Origin: Pollenia angustigena | Taxonomy: Eukaryota > Arthropoda > Insecta > Diptera > Polleniidae | Direction of reading: 5' to 3' | DNA length: 64,000 nucleotides | NCBI GenBank assembly: GCA_930367215.1 | Contig: OV884060.1 | Location: 96,930,151-96,994,150, forward strand | In this document: positions 1 to 11,075 of the stretch, piece after piece | How positions within the stretch are numbered: the first letter of the stretch is position 1 | Layout: each line of letters opens with the position of its first letter | The notes under the pieces: generated by a model | Database searches by the model: none | Told to the model about the DNA's origin: nothing | What the model saw: the letters and a program-made list of their open reading frames with translations, nothing else | Translations under genes and position numbers: made by a program

Positions 1-230
1 TTGATAGTGGGCATAAATACCCTATTCCGGCAAATTAAAACCTATGTACCAAATTTCATGAGATTATCTTCAAAATAACGACATGTACTTTGCGCACAAA
101 GTTACATGGACAGCGAACCAGGCGGAAATTTTAGATCGATTAGATCTTTTGGTGTGGGTGTAGTAACATACAGAAATAATATAAGTTGTTGGGATGTGTT
201 GTTCAAGGGAAACACAAAATACTACCATAA
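1..230 (-). repeat. Inverted fragment of dispersed repeat (unit A)
   Basis: The stretch 85-108, read on the minus strand, matches TCCATGTAAC-TTGTGCGCAAAGTA, which also occurs inside the dispersed repeat at 7358-7382. The surrounding sequence resembles the body of the same non-coding family. No coding potential is recognised; the short open frames here are not conserved between units. Confidence 0.5.
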
Positions 231-2004
231 CGTTAAACGATTTTTTTTAACCAGAGTTGTTTATGCACAAAAATCGTTGATTTTTTTTAATTTTAAGAGA
301 AAAAGTTGCATATCAAAAATTTATTAAAAAAGTTTTTTTTTTCGAATGAAAAAATTAAAAATTGTCTTAAAATAGCAAAATAAGTAAAAAAAAAGCCGAT
401 ACTGCAAAAATAACTAAAAAGCCGATATTGCCAAAATAAGCATAAAACAAGGTAGAGCATTGCCGAATATTGATACCCTCCACCGACAGTTCGAATGTTT
501 TAGGAGTATTATCTGTATGATGTCTGTTTATTATTATTATCTTTATAAAAACAGATATTTGCATTAAAATTGGTTGCGGCTTAGACCTATAATAAATTAT
601 TGACCGACAGTTAGAAAGTTTAATGTTTTTTTTTTAGCAATTTTAAATAGCTTGAGTAAAATATCATGATTCTTCCGAACTTAAATGATTTTCAGGATGG
701 GGAATTTATATTGGAGCCATGGTAAGCTATGAACCAATCATCCCAAAATTCTGCAGAGTGATTTCTGATATTAAAAAACATTAATTTCAATACAGCGGTG
801 CAATTAGTTTAAGCGTTTGCAGGGAATTTCAGAAGGCTACTACAATGGGATCTAAGGTAAATTATGGACCGTATATCACAAAATTGCATAACATTTTTTC
901 TGGCCAAATGAAGCTAAGCTAGAAGAAAGTTTACCGCAATATCTATATCTGCTACGGTTTTAGGCGTATTAAATTATTTTACCAGAGTGGGCTTTACATG
1001 GGGCCTAGGGTAAATTATGGACCGATCTTCACGAAATTTCATAGTGTCATTTTTAGTCCTATAAAACTGTGACGTACCAATTTCTGTTTTGATAGCAATG
1101 TTAGTTACGGTTGTAGGCGTATTAAACTGTTTTCCAGTAGTAAAATTTATATGGAGCCTATGGTAAATTATGGACCGATATTCACGAAATTTAATAGTAT
1201 AATTTCTTGTCCAATAATAGTATAATTTCTTGTCCAATAAAACTGTGATGTACCAAAACTGTACTAAACTGTTTTCCAGGAGTAGGGTTTATATGGGGCC
1301 TAGGGTAAATTATGGACCGATCTTCACGAAATTTCACAGTGTCATTTCTTGTTCTATAAAACTGTGATGTATTAAATTTTGGTATGATAGCATTATTAAC
1401 TATGGTTCTAGCCATACTTAACTGTTTTCCGGAAATAGGGTTTGTACACGCAAAGAAAAAACATGGTTGTGGTAAACATATTCTAAGAGCAACATATTAT
1501 GATAAGAATTATGATTGTAGTCACCATATTAAGATTGTTATTGAATCATATTATGACTAAATATACTCGTACTATTACATCATAATATTTTTCCCTTAAT
1601 CATATTATTATTCTGTTAATCATACTAAGTTAAGAAATAAATCATATTATTGTCATGTTAATCATAATAAGCTAAGAAGTAATCATATTATCATCATGTT
1701 AATCATAATAAATTTAGAAGCAATCATATTATGATACAGCACCTTTCATAGCTATCATAAAAATACAAAATAAATTAAAACTAGATGACCCGTGCGAATA
1801 TTTCGCACCGTTAGTTGTCATTTTTGTAACATAAAATGAAAATAATTAATAGAAATTTTAGTAACTTCAATACATTTTAAAATATAATTTTTATCAATGA
1901 AATTGATGAATATAACTGACTTAGTAATAAACGGCATTATAGTAAATAGCGGTATTGCCAGAATGGATTTTAATACATACTATATTATTTAGAACTGATT
2001 ACTA

Positions 2005-2104
2005 TTAAGCGACCCTGTATTACCACATTTGTACAGTATTATCATGCAGTTCTGTTAAGCGACCCTGTGTTACCACGTTTGAACAGTATTATCATGCAGT
2101 TCTA
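2005..2104. repeat. 50-bp direct doublet inside the TA element
   Basis: Two 50-bp copies start with TTAAGCGACCCTGT at 2005 and 2055 and end with ATCATGCAGTTCT; they differ at a few bases. The doublet recurs in C (about 31284) and D (about 44166), where the second copy starts TCAAGC instead. Confidence 0.85.
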
Positions 2105-2348
2105 TTGCAGTTCTATATAAAATATAATTTTTATCAATGAGAATATTAATTTTTCAATTTCTAATTATTTTTCGTCATTAGTGTTAGAAATAAGCTTTAA
2201 AATGAGATATCATTCATTAAATTTGATGCGGTGGTATGGGAGATATTTGCAACCGACAAAAAAAGTGCTTTAGAAATAATATATATGATATTTTTGCATC
2301 GATTTTTTATTTTGTGGCTTTTTACAATTTTTCTTAATGTTAATCAAA

Positions 2349-2790
2349 TAGCGGAGTTCAATATAAGGTTTTGCAAAAGAGCAAATGAAAAATGTGTGGT
2401 TTTCATGGGCAACCGCGTGTGTCCATTTTTTCGATTTTTAGATGTTGATGAAATGTCGTAGCACTTTTATAAAATATAAAGAAATCTCTGTGTGTTTTGT
2501 TGTTGGATTTTACAAAAAAACTATTGTTGTTTTCTTTTCTACAAAAAAATGTGACATTTTATTTAAAAAAAATGCAATAAGGTGTCTGTTTCTTAAAAAC
2601 TTTGCTCCCGAAAAGAGTGGCTTGTTTTATTCTAAAATACTCATCCTTTTAAGAAGCAAAATTTTTATGAAACATACACCAAATTGCATTTTTTGAAATA
2701 AAATGTCACATTTTTTTGTAGAAAAGAAAACACCATATGATATTTTGCATTTGCACTATTACATCACTAATACTTGAATGAACTCCGCTA
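2349..2790. repeat. Nested inverted repeat within the TA element
   Basis: The outer arms are TAGCGGAGTTCA at 2349-2360 and its complement at 2779-2790. An inner pair of about 48 bp (2529-2577 and 2684-2731) is almost perfectly complementary, starting GTTTTCTTTTCTAC and including AATGTGACATTTTA. It may be an older foldback element captured by the TA element, or part of its design. It recurs in C (about 31629-32070) and D (about 44511-44952). Confidence 0.7.
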
Positions 2791-3811
2791 ATATTTTAAT
2801 TTTTTAATTTCTTTTAACTTATTTTTGTTATGGAATTGTTTAACCGCTCACAAATAAAAAAACGACACAACTGCTTCAAAATTATTTTACAAATGGCGCT
2901 AACATAATATGATTAGAATAAAAAAAATAATTTGATTGCATCTTTAACATAATATGATAAATGTATAGAAAGTTTTCATGTTATGGCTATTAAATATCAT
3001 GATATAGTTGTGATAAATATAATATGTTTAGAAAGTTATCATAATTAAGTTGTTAGAAAAATAATTATTTTTCGGTCAACAATACTCAAATTCATAATTG
3101 CGATAAACATTGATATGTTTACAGTAACTATAATATTGTTGATATTAAATAAAAATAACTATTATTTGTGTACGACAACAATATATTGTTACATTAAACA
3201 TAGCGTTGTTGCCGTAGCCATGCCCAACCATATTTTTTCTCTGCGTGTATGCGGCCTAGGGTAAATTATAAGCCGATGTTCACGAAACATCACAGTGTCA
3301 TTTCTAGTCCTATAAAACTGTGACGAGTAGAAATTTGTTATGATAGCATTTTTAGTTGGGCTTTTAGGCGTACTATACTGTTTTCCGGGAGTAGGGCTTA
3401 TATGCGGCCTAAGGTAAATTATGGACGGATATTCACGAAATTTTACAGCGTGATTTCTAGTCAAATAAAACGAATTTTTGAAAAATCTTATATCATTCTG
3501 TGCATTGTTCTGCCATTTTTGTTAGTTTTTTTTAGTTGGTGGTTTTAGATTTTGATTCATAGCTCTGAGCCTACCGAACCGATTTTTAATCCCAACTGCT
3601 TAGGATAACTACAAGCAATTTGACATTAAGTTTGCTTATTTCTTTTGAGCTACCCTCTTCACAACTAATTGTGGTGGAGGGAATAAAAAGCCCTAACAAA
3701 TTTAGCTGATTTTCTTTGTTTTTTATGCATGGAATTCGAGTTCAATCAAAAACATTCTACCTTGTGAAACAAAAAATTAGCATTTGCTTTTTTTTTGGCT
3801 TTGTTATTATC

Positions 3812-3916
3812 AATAAAATGAAAATATCAAACATCTAAATAATTTTAAAATTATTTCTTAGGACATAAAATAAAAATATCAAAAACCTAAATAATTTTAA
3901 AATTGTTTTTTAGGAC
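3812..3916. repeat. 52-bp tandem doublet
   Basis: Two adjacent copies of an A/T-rich segment, each ending TTAGGACATAAAA, have a period of 52 bp. The same doublet is present in all four units. No coding signal is recognised in 3682-4490; an open frame at 4031-4213 is conserved only because the units are recent copies. Confidence 0.7.
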
Positions 3917-4492
3917 ATAAAAAAATCAATTATGCTAGAAACACAACTGGGACGAACGACGAATTATTCGCAACGAATATTCGTCACCAGAAATAGAACA
4001 CATTGGTGTATATGAAAGTACACACGATCATTGCGTAGACCGAAAATCGTCGTGCGTTACGAACTCTGCGATAGGTTTATTGCTATTTCTTACGCAGACG
4101 AACGACGAATAAATTGGGAAAGGTACAGCTCACAGTGGCTGAAAATTTTATTTCATTGGCCAAAAGTCAAATTTTTGTTTGTCGCCGATTTTAAAAATTT
4201 AAATTTCATTTAATAGAAAACATATTAAAACTAAGGTAGCCAAAAATTTAGGTCAAACTATTGGTTATTGTGGTTGTGCCATGTTGTTAAACACAACTCT
4301 TTTTTTAATTCAGAAAAAAGTGTTTTTTTTTGGAAATATTTAATCCGAAAGAAATTATCATTGCACAAAAACTATCTGCGATAATGACCTGCTAGCTTTT
4401 TTGCTAGGTTGGTAGTCTTGTTATCTTTAAAAAACGTAATATTTGCTATTGTGTAATTTATATTTGAGATGTTAAGACATATTTTCTAAACT

Positions 4493-5060
4493 ACTATATT
4501 TTTGTCAAATTTCAACTTTAGTAGAATAGAACTTTTGCGGATCAAAAGTGATTAAGAAGGTAAAACCATTGATAGAAAGGCGAAAGTGTTCTCTTTAACC
4601 CTGTATATACTCTTGTACCCGTTTGGATCCGTCTGTTTAACCCTTTTTTAATTTTAATGAAATGACTCCAAAAAAATTTATAAACTACTATATTTTTGTC
4701 AAATTTCAACTTTAGTATAATACAACTTTTGCGGATCAAAAAGGATTAAAAAGGTAAAACCACTGATAGAAAGGTAAAAGTGTTTTCTTTAACCCTGTAT
4801 ACACTCCTGTACCCGTTTGGACCCATCTGTTTAACACTTTTTTAATTTTAATGAAATTACTCCAAAAAAGTTTCTAAACCACTATATTTTTGTCAAATTT
4901 CAACTTTAGTAGAATAGAACTTTTGGGGATCAGAAGGGATTAAGAAGGTAAAACCCCTGATAGAAAGGTGAAAGTGTTTTCCTTAACTCTGTATATACTC
5001 TTGTACCAGCTTGGTCCCGTCTGTTTCACACTTTTTTAATTTTAATGAAACTACAAAAAA
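4493..5060. repeat. 194-bp tandem triplet (unit A)
   Basis: Copies start with ACTATATTTTTGTCAAATTTC at 4493, 4687 and 4881, an exact period of 194 bp. Each contains AGGTAAAACC, CTGTATA-ACTC and TTTTTAATTTTAATGAAA. The triplet recurs at 15701, 33770 and 46652. Confidence 0.9.
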
Positions 5061-5636
5061 AAATTTTTTTTTTAAATTGTTTTTTTTACAATTTTTTTTA
5101 TTCCTCAAAAATGTTTGCAGAAGTAGCAGAAATCATGTGATATTTCTTTAAAAAAAAAAAATTATGATATAGGGAAAATTGATCGTGATCGAACAGAATA
5201 CAGGCAGTACATATAAAAATTTTTATTATTGTTACACAATCAGAAAAACGTATAGCTGCCCCGATTCTTCCTTATCCGTTACCCTACGTTCACACTAACG
5301 TATTTTATAGTAGAATAAAGAGCTTAGACACGCGTTTACGCTAAACAGGTATATTGTGAATCCCACCTCAGACGGGATTTAAAATTTTTTTTTTGTGTTT
5401 TTATTTTATCTGTTTTTATGACTAATAATATTCCATGACCCTATAGCTATGCAATGCGTTGTTAAATTTGTTACAGGTATTTTATAGCATTTAAATTTAA
5501 AAGGATTTTAAGTTGTGTTTATATTCTACCTGTATTTGGTATGAAAAAAAGTATAAAAAGGCTTAAAAGCAAGTGACATTCGAATGCAAACTCAGTGGAT
5601 ATAATATATCTGAGCAATACAACGATTTTCATAAAG
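5061..5636. other. AT-rich stretch with no recognised gene
   Basis: Homopolymer-rich sequence. ACGTTCACACTAACG at 5288 followed by ACGCGTTTA at 5332 resembles the end of a DNA transposon, but I could not pair it with a second end. Otherwise nothing is recognised. Confidence 0.4.
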
Positions 5637-6209
5637 ATGGAGAGCTTCAGCTATAAAAAATTGGTATTTAAAAAAAAAAAAATTAGGAAGATGTTAAAAA
5701 TTGCATTCGAAAAAAAGGAAACTTCAATTCCTATAGCACTGAAATACAATTGGACTTATAAACTAAATTATCCGTTTTCATAAAAAATTTTAAACAGCGA
5801 TACGGGAAAGTTGATTACAGCAAATATAGATTTTATAAGAGCTTTGCAAACTGGTTAGAGAACGAACTTTCTGTCCAGATCGCTTTAGAAACTTCAAATC
5901 AAAACACACGTGGGAGACCACAAAAATCGCTGGACAATTGTAGCGATAGATCTTAGAGGCGGAAGCTTAAGGATATAAATGAAGAAATCGGATATGAAAA
6001 TATCCGATTTCCTACATCAACTACGATCACAGAAACAATTGACAAAAGTGGATATCATTGAAAAAGTTGTTAAAGCTAGTCCATTGAGAACAAAACCGGA
6101 TTCTTAAAAGTATACCAACTCCGAGCGATGCAAAACAATTCACAAATGAGGAGGCATTAGCATTATTTCTAGATTTGAAATTAACAAAACAGCATGTACA
6201 ATTTACATT

Positions 6210-6973
6210 GTACACACTTGGTTTTTTATTGATATTTCTTATTTTTTTATAATTTAAGTTTGATTACTGAGATTTCTTATTTTCCTTTGCGATTGTAATT
6301 TGTTAACATCTTTTTTTTTTAATGAAATTGAATTGTTCACTAGGATATCTCATTTAAGGTTGAAATTCATTGAGTATTATTTCTTATGTTATTGAGTGTT
6401 ATTTATGATATTATTGAGTGTTATTTCTTATACTTGGTATTGAGAGCACAGCATGAGTGTTGAGAGTAACCTTATTTGCGTGTACTGCATAACTAGTAAT
6501 AATTATCCGACCTGAACGGTCGTTTCGTTGTTCACTTGCTATCCTGCACTCAATCATATCACTAAATTATTCTGGCGATAAACTACTTGTAAACATTTAT
6601 TTTAATTATTTAAAAGTATATTTAAATATAAACTTCCTTACATTTTGGAATTAAAATCTCAAATACATTGTGCTTAAAAAAAACCCAAATTGCATAATAC
6701 ATGGAACCTTTGTGAAGTAAATCAGAAATTGGAAGCGTTGTCTATCGAAAAGCACTAACGTGAGCTTCACTGTTTTCTACAGATATACTAACCCCTCATT
6801 ACTTCTTTCAATCTCCCTAATCCGCAACCACTTTCAACTACTCCGTGGAGTAATTGAGGGGTAGTTGCCTTTACAGATTCTCTGATTCCCTAAGAGAGGA
6901 AAATCTGTAAACCATTTAAATATTTAGGATAACCCAGAAATCCAAAATATTCACAGCAATATATTCAGCTCAG
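6210..6973 (+). other. Probable intron of the RAG1-like pseudogene (unit A)
   Basis: Removing GTACAC...TTCAGCTCAG joins ACATT to GTTGCGTGCG and restores a continuous frame reading KQHVQFTLLRAIEKGSN. The interior holds repeats of TTATTGAGTGTTATT (6370-6430) and two hairpin-forming stretches (about 6790-6870 and 6870-6913, the latter with TTTACAGATT/AATCTGTAAA arms). Its 764-bp length could include an inserted element. Confidence 0.6.
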
Positions 6974-7190
6974 GTTGCGTGCGATTGAAAAAGGCTCAAA
7001 TCTGTATCCAGCATATCGTCACATAACAGCTGCTAAAATGGACTGTTTGCCATTAAAGGACACTATTAGAATCACACCAATTTCGGCAGAGGTACAACTA
7101 CAATATTTACTTGCTCACATAGCCGAACGCTTGCTACAATCAATAAAAGGAAATGAGTTAAAGAAATATGGAAACACAAAGTTAATTCTT

Positions 7191-7911
7191 TTTATACCCA
7201 CACCACAATAGTGGAGAGGGTATTATGCATTTGTGCTGATGTATGTAACGCTTTAAAATATTGGTCCTAGACCCACCTTAAAGTAAACCGATCGTCTTAG
7301 AATCACTTTCTGAGTCGAACTAACGATGTCCGTCCGGCTGGCTGGCAGGCTGGCTTTCCATGTAACCTTGTGCGCAAAGTACAAAGCAAAGTGCAAAGCA
7401 ATTTTGGAGATAATTTGATGAAATTTGGGTCATAGGTTCTTATTGGCACAAGGACCAAGCCTATTGAAAATGGGCCGAATCGTAGGACCACGAGGGAAGA
7501 TAGGGGGAAATTTCTTCCTCTCAGAAACTATCAAACCCATTTCAACGAAATTTAAAACATAGATAGAACCATATCTATATGGACACATAATGTATGCTTT
7601 TTTTAAAAATAGGACCACGAAGGGAGATAGGGGCAATTTCTGCCTCTCAAACCGATTTTAATGAAATTTAAAACATAGATAGATCCATATCTATATAGAC
7701 ACATTAGCTATACAGTTTTTCAAAAATAGGACCACAAGGGGAAGTAGGGGGCAATTTCTGCCTCTTACAAGCTTACAAACCAATTTTCATGAAGTTTATA
7801 AACATAGATAAATCCATATTTATATGGACACATAAGCATGATGTGTTTTTAAATACTGTGGTGTAGGGTATCATATGGTCGGGCTTGACCGACTGTACTT
7901 TCTTACTTGTT
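7191..7911 (+). repeat. Dispersed dipteran-type repeat inserted in the pseudogene (unit A)
   Basis: It starts TTTATACCCACACCAC and ends CTTTCTTACTTGTT, with a GATGTCCGTCC motif near 7325. It splits the pseudogene exactly between KLIL and CKWGCDG. Its right half contains three modules starting AGGACCAC at 7483, 7611 and 7728. From memory it resembles the GTCY-containing mini-me/INE-1-like dispersed repeats of Diptera; that assignment is tentative. Confidence 0.7.
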
Positions 7912-8494
7912 TGTAAATGGGGATGTGATGGTTCTTCCAATACAACAATACAAACAAGTAGTATGTGAAAATATTTCGGTCTCAGATATGTTCATGGTAT
8001 CATTTGTACCATTGCGATTAAAAAAGATTTTGGAAGATTCAGAGCCTTCGACTAGTACAACGCAAAAAATGTTAATTCAAAAAAGAAACTCATGATGCCA
8101 TTAACAAAGAAGTTAGTGATATCAAGGCCCAAATTGCAATACTACAGCCATTACAATTAGAATAAGATGGGCAGCAAATTGAAGTTAGCTACCAATTAGT
8201 GCTAACAATGATAGATGGAAAAGTAGGCAACATCAAGCCAATTAAACCAAGTCCCGACAAAATCATTAGATAATACTGATGCATATGAATTTGGATTATC
8301 ACCACTACATGCAAGAATACGACTTATGGAACACATACTTTTTTTTTTTTTGTCATTATTTTTTATTGAATCTTCATATATTAAAGATGAACTAACAATA
8401 ATTAATCAAATCTTAACCTAATACGTTATTTTATGTCCTGCCAGTGCCAGACAAAATTTTCTTTATCACGGGTTCTGTTCACTTATATAGGTGT

Positions 8495-11075
8495 TTATCG
8501 CTCATCTAATTGGGTGAGTGCTGCAGTGTCTCTTCTTCTAAAGCGAGTGTGGCCGCCATGATTTAAAATATTTCGAGCTAGTGGATTTGGGTGTTGTTCA
8601 AGCCTTTTTAAATATTTTATTGCATATTTTGTAATCATAGTTTTAACTAATGGCACATTGAGATCCTTATGAATGTTTGAGTTTTTAATATACCAGGGAG
8701 CGGCTGTGATTATTCGAAGAAGTTTATTTTGTCGATATTAGAGGCTCCATAGTTGAATACCGTAGCACCAGATAGACTTTAAGATAGAGTTGTAAAGTAG
8801 AAGCTTGCAATCGAGACTAAGGACAGAATTTCTTTTAATACGCCAATGAATTTGAATGGCTTTTAGTTTCATTTGAGGTAATTTTGCCTCTATATGGCAT
8901 TTCCACGTTAATCGCCGATCCAGATGTATACCGAGATATTTTACATGCGAATGTTGAGGAATTATTTGATTATTGATTGTAATAGGGGGGCAAGATTCCC
9001 GGCGCAAAGTGAATGTTATATGTACGCATTTTTGCTCATTGACCATTATCCTCCATTGTCTTCACCATATTTCTAGTTGAAATATATGATGCTGTAAGTA
9101 ACGCGATGCTTCATAACGATTTTTGTGGACGCTTATAAAAGCTGTTTCGTCTGCAAATGTTGCAGTTTGTGTGTAGTGGCTTGTTGGCATGTCCGAAGTA
9201 TAAATTAAGGATGCTGCCTTGTGGGACTCCAGCGGCAATGGGCTGAGGTGAACTTAAGAGATTTCCTTCTTTAATAATAAATTGACGACCGACTAAGTAG
9301 CTTTCTAGCAGCTTGTGTGTGTTTGCTGGTAAAGTTTGCTTCAATTTATGTAATAAGCCTTCATTCCAGACTTTATCAAAAGCTTGCGAAACATCGATGA
9401 AGAGTGCTGAGCAATATGAGTCTGTTCGATTGTGCTGTGTTTTCTTCTAAATCCGAACTTATGGTTTGGAAAACATCTATTTTCACTTAAAATCGGTGTT
9501 AATTTTGAAACTAATAATTTCTCAAACAGCTTTGACATATTTGATAATAAGCTAATAGGCCTATAAGACTCAACTTTTGTATGATCTTTACCTGGCTTTG
9601 GTATCATGGTAACTAAGGAAACCTTCCATTTTTGAGGATAGTATTCAAGGCGTCAAATAGCATTAAAAATAAAAAGAATAATTTTCTTTGCTATGCGAGG
9701 TAGCTCCAAAACCATTTTATTACTGATTTTATCAATACCAAGTGCTTTCTTAGTGTTTAAGTCACAAATAGCCTTTTCGATTTCTCTTATCTCAAATCTG
9801 AGGGGAATAGCTGCTCTAGCAGCAACAGGTGGTATGTAACTCGACCGCAATATTGTGAAATATATTTGGTGTAAATACGTTTTTCAAGTGACTAACAAAC
9901 AGATTTCCTTTTTCAATATCGTTTCTTGCCCAACTACCATTCAAGTTTATTAATGGTGGTTTAGATATAACTGGCCTTTTTAGATTTCTAGCTGTACGCC
10001 ATAATGAGTATTCAGATTATGAAGTTGCATCAAGTTCCTTAAGATATTTTTCTAGAGAAGCCGTTTTCTGATTCTGCAGTAACTTTCTTAGCCTTTTTGT
10101 GCACTCTTTTAATAAAATCTTAAGTTGAGGGGATCTGTAAAGTTGCCACTCTCTTCGAACTCTCCTTTTTTCAGTCAAGAGCCGCTCGACATCTGAAGAA
10201 TATATTTTATTATTTTTAATTTTTTTGGGGGTAACGCTGGAATGTTCAACAGCTAGTTTAAGATAACTGTCAAAGTTAACAATAGAGAAATCCACATTCT
10301 CCGGTGTACTAAGCGGAATATTGTCTGTGCAATGGGCACTGAGAAATTTTTTATATTTTAACCAATTTATTTGTGCGGCTGGCGTCGCTAAGTAACCTGA
10401 CGGAAATACAATTCTATTTGGGTTCGATATAGTAACAATTGTAGGCGTGTGGTCGGATGATAATTCTAAGGAAGCTTCAACATGAATCGTTTCTGTGGGG
10501 ATGTTTTTAACCACGCCAAAGTCGATAACATCTGGAATTTGTTGCTGATCAGTAGGCCAATATGTTGGATGCCCGCTCGACACCACATTTAAACCCATTT
10601 TAGAGATTGTGGTAAACAAAACACGACCTTTTGGTGTTATAAGTCGTGACCCCCAGAAGGTATGTTTAGCGTTATAATCGCCAGCGGCCAGGAAACAGGG
10701 TCCTAATGATTTATAATATTGGCCTTCTGATATGGCAAATCTAGGTGGAGAGTATAAAGAAGAAATTACTATGTTTCGATTTAGCTCTTCAACACAAATA
10801 GTCGTTGCTTGCAGATAGTCTTCACGGTGATCACACATAAGGTAGTGTTTGACTCGGGTTTTTATCAAAATGGCAGAACCTCCACAAGCTCTATCTCGAG
10901 GGTCCTTGGTGTCATATAGTATGTAACCATTAATTTTATATGTGTTTCTTGAGGTCAGATGAGTTTCAGAAACCATAATAACATCAATTTGTTTATTTTT
11001 AAGAAAGTATTCTAGTTCATTTGTATGTTGGCGGATGCCGTTTGCTTTCCAAAAACAAATTTTTAAACAGTTCAT
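8495..11075 (-). pseudogene. Jockey ORF2: endonuclease + reverse transcriptase remains (unit A)
   Basis: The endonuclease frame (10017-11075, 352 codons) opens MNCLKICFWKANG and carries SETHL, AGDYNAKH and SSDHTP, the apurinic-endonuclease-like blocks. WNANG in the better copy has become WKANG here, losing the first conserved Asn. The frame stops at 10017. The reverse transcriptase continues in pieces: KALGIDKIS (about 9730), PKPGKDHTKVESYRPISLLS (about 9570), AGVPQGSIL (about 9215), FADETAF (about 9150, where FADD is expected) and VKYLGIHLDRRLTW (about 8930). A deletion removes VNAIRKAFEEKK-type residues near 9418. Catalytic changes plus frameshifts make it inactive. The same damage is present in the copies of units B and C. 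Confidence 0.88.

Larger units (their letters stand above)
1447..3247. mobile_element. 1.8-kb TIR element with TA target duplication (unit A)
   Basis: The left end reads CACGCAAAGAAAAAACATGG and the reverse complement of the right end reads CACGCAGAGAAAAAATATGG. The flanking TA is at 1445-1446 and 3248-3249. The corresponding site in unit B has a single TA (14329-14330) and no element, which fixes both ends exactly. The subterminal parts carry repeated AATCATATTATGAT-like motifs in opposite orientation at the two ends. I find no transposase frame, so this is a non-autonomous element. TA duplication fits the IS630/Tc1/mariner superfamily, but other TA-targeting families cannot be excluded. Confidence 0.85.
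447..3681 (-). repeat. Long dispersed repeat with ~150-bp internal modules (unit A)
   Basis: Read on the minus strand it begins near 3681 with CCCTCCACCAC and ends near 447 with CCGAATA...CTTGT, the start and end style of dipteran dispersed repeats. Between lie about seven degenerate modules. Their GGTAAATTATGGACCG-like cores sit near 720, 855, 1008, 1160, 1305, 3257 and 3412, a period of about 135-155 bp once the inserted element at 1447-3247 is removed. The repeated minus-strand frames reading RTRNDTVKFRE-like peptides are a by-product of this periodicity, not genes. Confidence 0.7.
5637..8338 (+). pseudogene. Decayed RAG1/Transib-like transposase-like gene, N-terminal and central part (unit A)
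   Basis: Reading across frames gives a degenerate protein. Near 5880 it has ETSNQNTRGRPQKSLDN followed by CSDRS and a stop. Near 6118 it has SDAKQFTNEEALALFLDLKL, then an intron (6210-6973), then LLRAIEKGSNLYPAY near 6974 and SAEVQLQYLLAHIAERLL. After an inserted repeat (7191-7911) come CKWGCDGSS near 7911, DMFMVSFVPLRL, ETHDAINKEVSDIKAQIA, YQLVLTMIDGKV near 8190 and EFGLSPLHARIRLME near 8290. A jockey element then cuts it off. I recognise these blocks from a multi-copy insect family. By motif order (CDG, later LSP-LH) I take it to be the RAG1/Transib DDE core, where the D of CDG would be the first catalytic residue. There are stops or frameshifts near 5781, 5953, 6059, 6104, 7955 and 8164. 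A pseudogene is certain; the family name is inference. Confidence 0.7.

Noticed and set aside
1500..1740. Regularly spaced AATCATATTAT motifs resembling a CRISPR-like array
   Set aside because: Spacers are not unique and the genome is eukaryotic. The motifs are subterminal repeats of the TA element, with inverted counterparts near 2900-3010.
2231..2696. Two adjacent frames inside the TA element as a possible transposase
   Set aside because: Frames differ between units because of single-base indels, overlap an inverted repeat, and show no DDE-type motif.
4031..4213. 60-codon frame (MRRPKIVVRYELCDRF) present in all four units
   Set aside because: Conservation reflects recent array duplication only. 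No upstream signals or family resemblance were found.
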